From Roseiconus lacunae (GTDB taxonomy: Bacteria; Planctomycetota; Planctomycetia; Pirellulales; Pirellulaceae), in assembly GCF_008312935.1 (NCBI RefSeq), contig NZ_VSZO01000001.1, positions 992,001 through 1,056,000 on the forward strand: a stretch of 64,000 nucleotides of DNA. The letters are read 5' to 3'. Both the position numbers and the translations under genes were made by a program. Numbering within the stretch: the stretch's first letter is position 1; each line of letters starts with the position of its first letter. Below, one piece after another: positions 50,701-56,825 of the stretch. The notes below the pieces were generated by a model that ran no database searches, was not told the origin of the DNA, and worked only from the letters and a program-made list of their open reading frames with translations.

Positions 50701-50924
50701 GCAGCGACACCCCGCATGGCATCGTCGAAGTTGGAGAAGATGGCCACGCTACCGCCGAGGGGAGCTGCCGCAGCGGTGCCGAGTCCCATGAGTTTCGTGC
50801 CGAGCAAACGAGTTGATTGCCCGAACGATTGCAGTCGCTTCTGAGCAGATCGGAGCCCCTTCACGAACGCTGCATCCTTGGTCAGCAGTTCGACGTAGGC
50901 GGCTCCGGCTCTGACTTGCGACAT
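47790..50924 (-). CDS. Phage tail tape measure protein (TP901 core type)
   Basis: The product is 1044 aa. The TP901-type N-terminal core is visible: FSNFDDAMRGVAAITQATET, LGATTSYSASEVASLMTELG, GRAGFKPEQIERMTAAVMNM and FNTVESLGEALSYAGPVAAD. Hydrophobic helices at ~395-470 (IAAASAVAIIGIGAALFTLG, SIGVIVSAVGMLFTPLGLVV) are typical of tape measures. Coiled coils and an acidic, Pro-rich C-terminal region complete it. It sets tail length and is ejected with the DNA. The start overlaps the preceding small gene by 43 bp. Confidence 0.92.
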   Translation of the reverse strand: MSQVRAGAAYVELLTKDAAFVKGLRSAQKRLQSFGQSTRLLGTKLMGLGTAAAAPLGGSVAIFSNFDDAMRGVAAITQATETQLESLRNTAKKLGATTSYSASEVASLMTELGRAGFKPEQIERMTAAVMNMARATGTDATQASGIMAATIRQFGMEAGEATRVADGLTAAANKSFNTVESLGEALSYAGPVAADANMSLEETLAVLGTLGNMGIQGSSAGNAMRRLLTISAAESEKFQAVFGVATKDAKGNARSLVDILGEVAAATANMGTAEKAEKLNEVFGLLGITAASSIGKSVADTRELYQELQNAGGIAAKTSEEMEGGLGGAFRILKSSIEGVAIAIGESLEGSVTNMVNAFSRAASGVIEWINKNQKIVKIAAASAVAIIGIGAALFTLGSFAAAASFAVGGLASIFSFIGASIGVIVSAVGMLFTPLGLVVAAIAALGGYFLYSTGIAGKAIEYLGSVFEVLKAETLAAFGAIANALAAGDITAATDVLWSYLKLQWIKGTTFLQTKWAEFTQYIADVWADSAYAIGDVLIGALSGLAGVWNDTLGFMADGWTILTSAVQKGWNNAIGFLKKGFLKLHELVDIAGDVAVQIGGVLINALAGVEKAWVETVDYLADTWTVFVGQVKSMWNSTVGFLKKAWIKLKALFDDDINVDVEMAKIDADTRAAEAAEQQRRNQAIIERQQRRSKRKQQIEANRIEMQKGIAAQLEARRKAREGRDLDAEMQAIDAETDAKNAVVDQSKQQQFRDNDSAQAGRQQLIDDTTVGVQATLDQMRAESKAAREAARVNELGDRQRERDEKVAAAQADFEAAIDRANNATAPSDRTDEPDSPPDIAEPPKPPALPEPINPDEVDIPPVDLPEIDDPELQPPNPKDLKLGIDSDAQASMDRFADGPDNTTQVESAGNFDSRGLGLGSSARKLEPLKLEPIEPLDEEVIAAPQLKIPEEDNPVVEAMAEVESEADEPALDVASINEAFASVRQSLTEFDLALSGATSRLQLPASSGDGITEDMERAIIATAENTRRLVERSKSGGLVFS

Positions 50925-51169
50925 GGGGAATGGCTACTTGCTAGACGCGAAGGGCTAGAAGGTGTGAACGCAGCACCGAGAAGAGTGGCAACCTGCTCGA
51001 CGGTTGCTTGAGCAGGCACTGGCATAGCTGCCGTGTACGGATTGAAGTCATCGGGCTTGAACGGCTTACGACGACGCCGGCGATCGCGATTGATCTCAGC
51101 GGTGAGTGCCATCACGCTCGACGCGATGTTCCAATCGTGGCGTCGCCGAGCGTCCGCCATTTGCATCAA
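50882..51169 (-). CDS. Small protein between tail chaperone and tape measure
   Basis: The product is 95 aa; ATG 51169 overlaps the previous stop by ATGA and the 3' end overlaps the tape measure start by 43 bp. The N-terminal half is helical and basic (DARRRHDWNIASSVMALTAE), the C-terminal half unstructured. Position and size match the second tail assembly chaperone of siphophages (gpT or GT partner). No slippery site was located, so the upstream protein and this one may be made separately by coupling. Confidence 0.65.
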   Translation of the reverse strand: MMQMADARRRHDWNIASSVMALTAEINRDRRRRRKPFKPDDFNPYTAAMPVPAQATVEQVATLLGAAFTPSSPSRLASSHSPCRKSEPEPPTSNC

Positions 51170-51681
51170 TTGGCGGAGGGTGAGTGGTCCTGGGTCGACT
51201 CCGACGACACCGGCGAGTTCGATGACGATGCGTTCGACATCGGCACCCCGAGTTTCTGTTCGAGGTCGCTCACGATCGAGTCCACCAGGTTCGGATCGTC
51301 CAGCCTCCGTTCGATCGCTTCCAGTCCCCGAGTCTCGATCATCCGCTGTTTGTCGGCCGCCTTCCGTAGAAGACGGCGACGGGACTCCGGGAAGTAAGCC
51401 ACCAACGCATCAACGACCGCCTTGCAAGCTTCATCGATCGCGTCACCCGCCAAGCCTTCGGCGAATGCTTCATCGTCGACATCTTGCTGGTCCGCTTGCG
51501 GTTTGCAGATCGCGAACAGAACGTCGCCTAGCAACAACGGATCCGTCGCCAACCGATTGATCAAATCACCGTCGATCGCATCGAGCAAGCGAACATCGGT
51601 CAGCGTTTTCACGCGGCGAAGCGTCGTATTGTCAATGTCAACGATCCATACCCGACCACGACGATCAATGAATTTTTGCAT
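51166..51681 (-). CDS. Tail assembly chaperone-like protein (gpG position)
   Basis: The product is 171 aa: MQKFIDRRGRVWIVDIDNTT followed by LRRVKTLTDVRLLDAIDG and acidic helices. It is typical of the small cytoplasmic proteins placed between tail tube and tape measure. It ends SSESTQDHSPSAN and overlaps the next gene by ATGA. Identification rests mainly on position and on size. Confidence 0.68.
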   Translation of the reverse strand: MQKFIDRRGRVWIVDIDNTTLRRVKTLTDVRLLDAIDGDLINRLATDPLLLGDVLFAICKPQADQQDVDDEAFAEGLAGDAIDEACKAVVDALVAYFPESRRRLLRKAADKQRMIETRGLEAIERRLDDPNLVDSIVSDLEQKLGVPMSNASSSNSPVSSESTQDHSPSAN

Positions 51682-51784
51682 GGGATATAATGTTCAACTG
51701 TGAGCAAAGGCATGGACGAAACTGAATTTTTCACGACGCCGGCGTATCGGAGTCAAACGAACTTTTTTTCGATGTGTTGCATCA

Positions 51785-52222
51785 ATGCATGAGATTCATC
51801 CGGATTTACTTTGGATCGGCCATGCCTTCGACATTCGCGAACCGCGATCGTTGTTTGATGCTGAAATCGCAGCCGTAGTGGATGTGGCGTTCGAGGAGCC
51901 TCCCGCCGCGTTGCCAAGGCAATTGGTCTACTGCCGCTTTCCGCTCAACGATGGCGGTGGCAACAATCCTGCGGTCTTACTCCAGTCGATTCAAACCCTT
52001 GTCGATCTTTTGAATGCAGACGTGCGAACCATCGTCGCATGCTCTGCTGGCATGTCGCGTTCTCCTACAGTCGCTGCTTTCGCGCTAGCCGCCTACCTTT
52101 CGCAGCAGCCGGATGAAGTACTCACACGAATCGCAAGCATTAAGACGCTTGAAATCAAACCAGCACTATGGAAAGAAGTCGAACAGATTTTTCCTCGCAT
52201 CCATTCCCGCAGAATTAACTGA
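51785..52222 (+). CDS. Dual-specificity/tyrosine-phosphatase-like protein, probable moron
   Basis: The product is 145 aa, transcribed against the phage operon, between the tail tube and the tail chaperone. The CX5R P-loop is VACSAGMSRSPTVAAFAL near residues 84-91 with the catalytic Cys and Arg in place. An upstream Asp lies in PLNDGGGNNP. The N-terminus (WIGHAFDIREPRSLFDAEIA) matches the DSP fold. It should remove phosphate from Tyr, Ser/Thr or a small molecule in the host cytoplasm. It needs its own promoter, in the ~100 bp of 51682-51784. Such genes carried by lysogens often alter the host. Confidence 0.85.
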   Translation: MHEIHPDLLWIGHAFDIREPRSLFDAEIAAVVDVAFEEPPAALPRQLVYCRFPLNDGGGNNPAVLLQSIQTLVDLLNADVRTIVACSAGMSRSPTVAAFALAAYLSQQPDEVLTRIASIKTLEIKPALWKEVEQIFPRIHSRRIN

Positions 52223-52247
52223 CCAATGAGCCCCGGTTGGTCTATGG

Positions 52248-52664
52248 CTACGGCCCGGTACCGCTCCCCACATTCATCCCGCCACCAGACGAAGACTGTG
52301 TCGGCTTGAGTGTTACGTCCGCCGAGACGACCTCTTCGAGGTTCTGGTTGACGTTGAAGTTCATGACTTCACAGGTCAGCGTTAGCGCACCGCCGGCGTC
52401 AGAGATGCCGACATCGCACGGTGTACCGCTGCTCCAGAGTCCTTGCAGCATGCCGAACGAGGTATCGCCATTCTTGTTGAGAACGGTGAACTCAATCGAG
52501 GCATCTTTCAGCGTCCCCACGGTGGCTCGCCAGCCGTTGTTGGCTCGTGTCGATGCATCCGCCTCGGCCTTTTCCAGGTTGACCGTCAGGTCTTTGACGT
52601 TCTTGATCTCGGCGCCATCGATGGTGAGAACGGCGTCGAGACCGAGGACTACTTCTGCTGACAT
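52248..52664 (-). CDS. Phage major tail (tube) protein
   Basis: The product is 138 aa, beta-rich: VVLGLDAVLTIDGAEIKNVK, STRANNGWRATVGTLKDASI, EFTVLNKNGDTSFGMLQGL and NLEEVVSADVTLKPTQ. Length, beta content and position before the chaperones and tape measure fit a tail tube subunit. The C-terminus is Gly/Ser-rich (SSSGGGMNVGSGTGP). Confidence 0.75.
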   Translation of the reverse strand: MSAEVVLGLDAVLTIDGAEIKNVKDLTVNLEKAEADASTRANNGWRATVGTLKDASIEFTVLNKNGDTSFGMLQGLWSSGTPCDVGISDAGGALTLTCEVMNFNVNQNLEEVVSADVTLKPTQSSSGGGMNVGSGTGP

Positions 52665-52679
52665 AAGGTTTCTCGCGAG

Positions 52680-53237
52680 TTACTTCACACTGTCACGCCA
52701 GAACTTGGGCAAGCGTGATTGGTTGGCTTCGAGGGCCGGCCGCATGAATGGGCGTTTCGGATAACGACGTCGCTTTGATGCACCGCGACGTTCGTTTTCA
52801 GCTTCGATCAGTCGGGTTGCACGGTTGGCTTGGGCACCGGTCAGTAGCTTCGTTCGAGCGAATTTGCCAGGCCGGATAACTCGAATCGGACCGTGCTGGC
52901 CAACGCGAAAACGATGGCGTTTGAGTTTACGGCGCTTCGCGGAAACGCCACCGAACTCATGCAGGTTCCAGAGCCGACCGGCGATCTCGTTGACCGGACC
53001 AATGACGGCTTCTTCGCGGTCGCGATTCACCTCGTAGCGAATCACCCGACGAAGCATGCCGGTCTGTGTGTGCGGCGGTGATCCGGGGCTGGACGGCTTC
53101 TTGCGTTTGCGGATCGACCGCTTGGCGGTCAGCCGAATCGTCCCGGCTGCATGACCGAGCGATCGAAAGTTGGCGACCTGAACCTTCTTCTGAACCTGGC
53201 CTTGGTTGAATCGGAAACGAGTCCGGATGTGAATCAC
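52680..53237 (-). CDS. Basic head-tail / tail completion protein (HK97 gp10-like)
   Basis: The product is 185 aa and strongly basic. Pattern: RLTAKRSIRKRKKPSSPGSP, TGMLRRVIRYEVNRDREEAV, IAGRLWNLHEFGGVSAKRRK and PFMRPALEANQSRLPKFWRD. The HEFGG and RPFMRPAL segments are typical of HK97 gp10 or Mu gpG-like tail completion proteins. The start overlaps the previous stop by ATGA. Confidence 0.75.
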   Translation of the reverse strand: MIHIRTRFRFNQGQVQKKVQVANFRSLGHAAGTIRLTAKRSIRKRKKPSSPGSPPHTQTGMLRRVIRYEVNRDREEAVIGPVNEIAGRLWNLHEFGGVSAKRRKLKRHRFRVGQHGPIRVIRPGKFARTKLLTGAQANRATRLIEAENERRGASKRRRYPKRPFMRPALEANQSRLPKFWRDSVK

Positions 53238-53677
53238 TTGGCCAGTTCAAACGTAAGTGTCAGCAGGCTCGTGAACTGATTGAACTGCGTCCAGTGTTCC
53301 ACTGAGTAGAGCACAGCATTCTCAACCTTGACGCACCGGGCGGCAACGAACGAGTTGAGCCGTTTGAGTCGGAAGTAGTCAGCCAGCTCTTCGACAAAGA
53401 AGACGAGGGGATCAATCTCCCTGGCGTCGCCTTTGGAAAACTTCTTCTGGACTGCCACGTCGATGGTTGCATGGAACTTGTTGCTGACTCGATCGAGTGG
53501 TAGGTACTCGACTTCGCGAGGCACGACAGTGACTCGCAGTTCCTTCATATCTTCGAGGTCGAAGTTCGGAACGTACAGTCGTTGGGCTGCGAGGTTCTTT
53601 TTGCTGAAGTCGCCGGCGTTGATCTCGGCAACGATACTTTCGGCGATCTGTATGACGGTGGCTGGAGTCGCGGTCAT
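53234..53677 (-). CDS. Tail terminator-like protein
   Basis: The product is 147 aa: LRVTVVPREVEYLPLDRVSN, KFHATIDVAVQKKFSKG, FFVEELADYFRLKRLN and TQFNQFTSLLTLTFEL. This is the alpha-beta layout of the small tail terminator family. Both ends overlap neighbours by ATGA. The call rests on position and shape. Confidence 0.65.
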   Translation of the reverse strand: MTATPATVIQIAESIVAEINAGDFSKKNLAAQRLYVPNFDLEDMKELRVTVVPREVEYLPLDRVSNKFHATIDVAVQKKFSKGDAREIDPLVFFVEELADYFRLKRLNSFVAARCVKVENAVLYSVEHWTQFNQFTSLLTLTFELAK

Positions 53678-54054
53678 GAAAGGGTATCAACCAGTTTGGT
53701 GTGGATGCGGAGTTTGACGCGAAAGGGATCGCTGTAACGCCACGGCGGCTCGTTGCCGATCGACATAAGCTCATAGATGAACGTCGTGTCACCGTCCGTT
53801 TCGAGTATGCGGTCACCTCGGCGAGGCCAAGTCCCGATGGCACTATTGAGCAGGTCTTTGGAGTTGATCAGAAAGTCACGGACTTGGGCTCGCGTAACGA
53901 TGCCTTCGCCATCGTCATGCTCGTATTCCGACTTTCCAATCGTGGCCGGAAGCTCGACTGACAGTTCATCACGTTGGTAGGTAACCAGACGTGATGCGTG
54001 TCTGGTCAACTTGTCAGAGAGCCAAGCCTGACCGCGTGCAAGCAGGTCACTCAC
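53674..54054 (-). CDS. Head-tail joining / adaptor-like protein
   Basis: The product is 126 aa: WLSDKLTRHASRLVTYQRDE, RAQVRDFLINSKDLL, PRRGDRILETDGDTTFIYEL and PFRVKLRIHTKLVDTL. It resembles phage head-tail joining proteins (gpFII-like beta barrel). It is the first gene of an uninterrupted chain of overlaps running to the completion protein. Confidence 0.65.
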   Translation of the reverse strand: MSDLLARGQAWLSDKLTRHASRLVTYQRDELSVELPATIGKSEYEHDDGEGIVTRAQVRDFLINSKDLLNSAIGTWPRRGDRILETDGDTTFIYELMSIGNEPPWRYSDPFRVKLRIHTKLVDTLS

Positions 54055-54329
54055 GATTTGGTGGACCGTGATGTGGTTGCCGGCTTCGCCTTCAACAGCG
54101 TTGCGGCTTTCTCGCCCAGCTCTTCACGCCAGGCTTCGTCGGCGCGACGCTGGTACTCATCGGCGATCGCCTCGGCTTCTTCGTTCAGCTGTTGTTGCCG
54201 GAAGTTGGCTTGCCGGGCAAACGGCTGAGTGAAGTTGAGGTTGCCGCCGTCTCGGTCACGTTTTTTTGCCGGGAGTAAAGCGACGGCGACGAGAACCAAT
54301 ACAACAACGGTTGCAATTCCAAGAATCAT
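54051..54329 (-). CDS. Small single-pass membrane protein
   Basis: The product is 92 aa. One N-terminal helix (MILGIATVVVLVLVAVALLP) is followed by a basic stop-transfer and a hydrophilic helical tail (QQQLNEEAEAIADEYQRRAD). It overlaps the joining protein by ATGA. Together with the two genes upstream it forms a membrane/lipoprotein trio in the middle of the structural genes. A pinholin-like, spanin-like or injection role is possible; no family recognised. Confidence 0.65.
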   Translation of the reverse strand: MILGIATVVVLVLVAVALLPAKKRDRDGGNLNFTQPFARQANFRQQQLNEEAEAIADEYQRRADEAWREELGEKAATLLKAKPATTSRSTKS

Positions 54330-54334
54330 GAGCC

Positions 54335-55369
54335 TTACATGCCTCGCTTGATGAGAATGAATCCGAGCAGAATGATCGCGACGACAATCAACGCGAGCGT
54401 CGCCAGTTCGCCGGCACCGGCCCAGATGAATGCGTTGCGTCCTCCGGAATCGCGGTCAAAGAGTGGTTCGCGATCGCGGTCTCGATCACGATCGAACGGC
54501 CGCCACGTTGGTTCGGCCGGTTCGATCGGACAGTACCCGTCGGGACAGTCTTCGGGAGAGAGTTGAAGCGTCGGTGAAATCGCCGAATCCCAAGAGTAGC
54601 CACGTGACTTCAGAGCACCGGCCTTCTGAGCTTGGCGAGTTTGCTGATAGAGCTCGTAACCGTGTCGCAGGTCATCGAACAGTTCTACCGGAGTCGACGG
54701 CAACATCGTGTAGCCGGCGGCATGGACGTGACCACCACTCGAGTCCTGGAAGAGCACGACAGGGAACTGGCTGGCCGGAACAATGTCCGCATAGCGAGTC
54801 TTGTAGAGGGCGTTGCTTTCGGTGTAGACCTGGAACTCGCAACTTTGCCGGAGCTTCGCGAGCTTGGCGTCCTCGTTAAACCAGTCCAGCAGTTGCTGAC
54901 TCTTCGCGTCGTTGCCGACGAACAAGGCAATCTGGTATCGCTTCGTCGCAGGTTCTGGGGCTGTGTTACCGGCGGAGTTCGTTGGCGTGACGATGATCGG
55001 AGCAGGAACCGTCGGAGCGGGCATGGTTGCTGGGGTTGGCGTCGCCGGGCGGACAACTGGCGTGGCCGGGACCACGCGATACGGTCGCAGTGTCGGCCGC
55101 ACGACTGGCGGACAAGGCGGCGGGCAGTAACCAGATTGCTGCTTGAGTTCCCCTTGTGCGTCGAGGTTCACCTGAGCAGGTTCGGGCAGTTTTTCAATCT
55201 GCCGTCCAACCGGTGGAGTTGGTCTCGCCGCGGGAAGTCGCCAGTCATCATTGGTTTGCGGCCGAGGTGCTCGGTGCAATGCCGTGAAGACTGCGCCCAG
55301 CAAGACAGCATGCAGGACCGCCACGACGATCAGGCCAACGCTCAGCCGGATCCGAATTTCATCCTTCAT
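54335..55369 (-). CDS. Two-pass membrane protein with possible thioredoxin-like domain
   Basis: The product is 344 aa. TM1 is VGLIVVAVLHAVLLGAVFTA at the N-terminus; TM2 is LATLALIVVAIILLGFILIK at the C-terminus. Between them a Pro-rich stretch (PTPATMPAPTVPAPIIV) leads to a ~100-residue domain: YQIALFVGNDAKSQQLLDWF then ADIVPASQFPVVLFQDSSGG. This looks like a thioredoxin fold with the cis-Pro in QFPVVLF but without CxxC, so it is not a redox enzyme. An RDRDRDRE stretch lies near the end. No phage family is recognised. Confidence 0.7.
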   Translation of the reverse strand: MKDEIRIRLSVGLIVVAVLHAVLLGAVFTALHRAPRPQTNDDWRLPAARPTPPVGRQIEKLPEPAQVNLDAQGELKQQSGYCPPPCPPVVRPTLRPYRVVPATPVVRPATPTPATMPAPTVPAPIIVTPTNSAGNTAPEPATKRYQIALFVGNDAKSQQLLDWFNEDAKLAKLRQSCEFQVYTESNALYKTRYADIVPASQFPVVLFQDSSGGHVHAAGYTMLPSTPVELFDDLRHGYELYQQTRQAQKAGALKSRGYSWDSAISPTLQLSPEDCPDGYCPIEPAEPTWRPFDRDRDRDREPLFDRDSGGRNAFIWAGAGELATLALIVVAIILLGFILIKRGM

Positions 55370-55430
55370 TTTTCACGTTGCTCCAAGCAGAAAAAGTGTA
55401 TTGCCGGTCTTTGGTTGCGCGACGCTCGAC

Positions 55431-56045
55431 TTAATACGCCCCGTCAAGAATCTCGTAACTTCGGTAGGGCAAAGAACTGGCGGGGTCTTCCATGACGGTT
55501 AGAGCGAATCCGCCGTATCCGGCCCACAAACGAACGAATTGCTCACGCGGCGTCAGTTCGAACCGGCCGGGATAGTTGTTGTCGAGGATCGCGGCGTACT
55601 GCTGACCATTTCGCTCGACCCATCCGACGAAGGTGCAGCAATGCGCGGGCTTCCACCAAAGAATCGCACCACGTCGTGTGGCATTGGCCCAATCGAGGAA
55701 GCGTGGATCTGCTTTGACGGTGTAGCTGTAGTCGATGCCGGCCGCATCCAGGCGACTTCGCAATCGCGTGTCCCACTCGCCGTCGCTGTAGGTCGCTCGC
55801 CAGCGTTCGCCGAGTTCGTATTCGTTCAACCAACGCAGGTGGTTGACCAGCGACGCGTGCACACAGCTGCCTTGATTCAGCCGGCCCGTCCAATTGCGTT
55901 GATGCAACTGGGGCGGCAGGTTGGCGGTGGGCTGTTCCGGGGGAGGCGCCGGCAACAGTCGTACTTGAACATCGCGTTGCGGTAGACAACCGGTGCAGAC
56001 GATGAGGGCACAAAACAAGACGAGAGATCGCAACTTGACATCCAT
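55431..56045 (-). CDS. Putative lipoprotein with papain-like (C39-like) cysteine peptidase fold
   Basis: ATG 56045 (MDVKLRSLVLFCALIVCTGC) gives 204 aa with a lipobox-like VCTGC. The longer frame to 56186 overlaps the decoration gene. A catalytic triad of the papain-like type can be read. Cys is in LNQGSCVHASLVNHLRWL. His is in KPAHCCTFVGWVERNG. The Asp/Asn pair is in YAAILDNNYPGRFELTPRE. It is likely an exported, membrane-attached peptidase or a pseudo-peptidase. In a phage operon it could act on peptidoglycan cross-links or on envelope proteins during lysis or entry. No CHAP or lysozyme endolysin is otherwise seen here. Confidence 0.72.
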   Translation of the reverse strand: MDVKLRSLVLFCALIVCTGCLPQRDVQVRLLPAPPPEQPTANLPPQLHQRNWTGRLNQGSCVHASLVNHLRWLNEYELGERWRATYSDGEWDTRLRSRLDAAGIDYSYTVKADPRFLDWANATRRGAILWWKPAHCCTFVGWVERNGQQYAAILDNNYPGRFELTPREQFVRLWAGYGGFALTVMEDPASSLPYRSYEILDGAY

Positions 56046-56068
56046 GCGAATGAGGACCTGATGCAAGA

Positions 56069-56419
56069 TTACTGAAGCAGCCGAACTCGAACGGTCGGTG
56101 TGCTCGGCGGTGCATCTTCGACCGAGATTCCGATCAGCGAATGCTCGTACTGGTTCTTGATCACGTGATGGCTGATCTCGGACCAATAAAGAATCGTGCC
56201 GGCGGGAATGTTCGTGGTCGGATCTTTAACGAGGCTGAAGACGCCACGAACCGTGATGCTGCCGCGAGCCCCCGCGTAGATGCCGAACTTGGCGACGCCG
56301 ACCAGCTTATTCAGAACGACCACGTCGCCAGGTGCGATGTCGACATCTGGCACGAATGGAATGGTGTCACCTTCATGAACGAAGGTGGCCCCAGCGGGAA
56401 CGATGATGGCGTTGCTCAC
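56069..56419 (-). CDS. DUF2190-type capsid decoration protein 1
   Basis: The product is 116 aa: FVHEGDTIPFVPDVDIAPGD, VVVLNKLVGVAKFGIYAG, SITVRGVFSLVKDP and DAPPSTPTVRVRLLQ. This is the DUF2190 beta-tulip/decoration layout, placed after the capsid gene. A second related gene lies immediately upstream. Confidence 0.82.
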   Translation of the reverse strand: MSNAIIVPAGATFVHEGDTIPFVPDVDIAPGDVVVLNKLVGVAKFGIYAGARGSITVRGVFSLVKDPTTNIPAGTILYWSEISHHVIKNQYEHSLIGISVEDAPPSTPTVRVRLLQ

Positions 56420-56440
56420 GTGGCTTCATCACTTGGTTGA

Positions 56441-56770
56441 TCACTGACTGAGACGGACGCGGACGAACTCATCGGTCGTGGCTACATCGGCGACGACCTT
56501 GCCGAGATATACCGTGTTCGTGTCAATCAGAGTGATGATGCCGTCGTTCGTGGCGTAAACCTTCTGACCGGCCGAGTACTCGTCCTCACTGGCCATGGCT
56601 TTTGGGAAATCGAAGACACCTTCAACGGCAATCGAGCCAAGCACGTCCGCCTTGAGGTCGCGTTTCGTGATGCCGACCAAGTCTCCTTGGATGACAATGG
56701 AACCAACCTGGACGTCGACATCGGGCGTGAAGTCAACATGTTTGCCGTCGTGAACGAATTGAGCTTGCAT
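56441..56770 (-). CDS. DUF2190-type capsid decoration protein 2
   Basis: ATG 56770 (MQAQFVHDGKHVDFTPDVDV) gives 109 aa; the frame to 56800 is less likely. It shares the pattern FVHDGKHVDFTPDVDVQVGS, GDLVGITKRDL, SIAVEGVFDFPKA and FVRVRLSQ with its neighbour, a tandem duplication that has diverged. One copy may decorate hexamers and the other a different capsid site. Confidence 0.82.
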   Translation of the reverse strand: MQAQFVHDGKHVDFTPDVDVQVGSIVIQGDLVGITKRDLKADVLGSIAVEGVFDFPKAMASEDEYSAGQKVYATNDGIITLIDTNTVYLGKVVADVATTDEFVRVRLSQ

Positions 56771-56825
56771 GGGAGTCCAAATAAGAAGCTGAGAGATCAA
56801 GAATCAGTTGAGACCGCAGTGAGGA

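Noticed and set aside
50882-51681. Programmed -1 frameshift joining the two tail chaperone-like genes
   Set aside because: No convincing slippery heptamer was found near the junction; the genes overlap by ATGA, which explains coupling.
55431-56186. Longer version of the lipoprotein peptidase starting at 56186
   Set aside because: The extra 47 residues overlap the decoration gene by ~118 bp and precede a clean signal sequence beginning at 56045.
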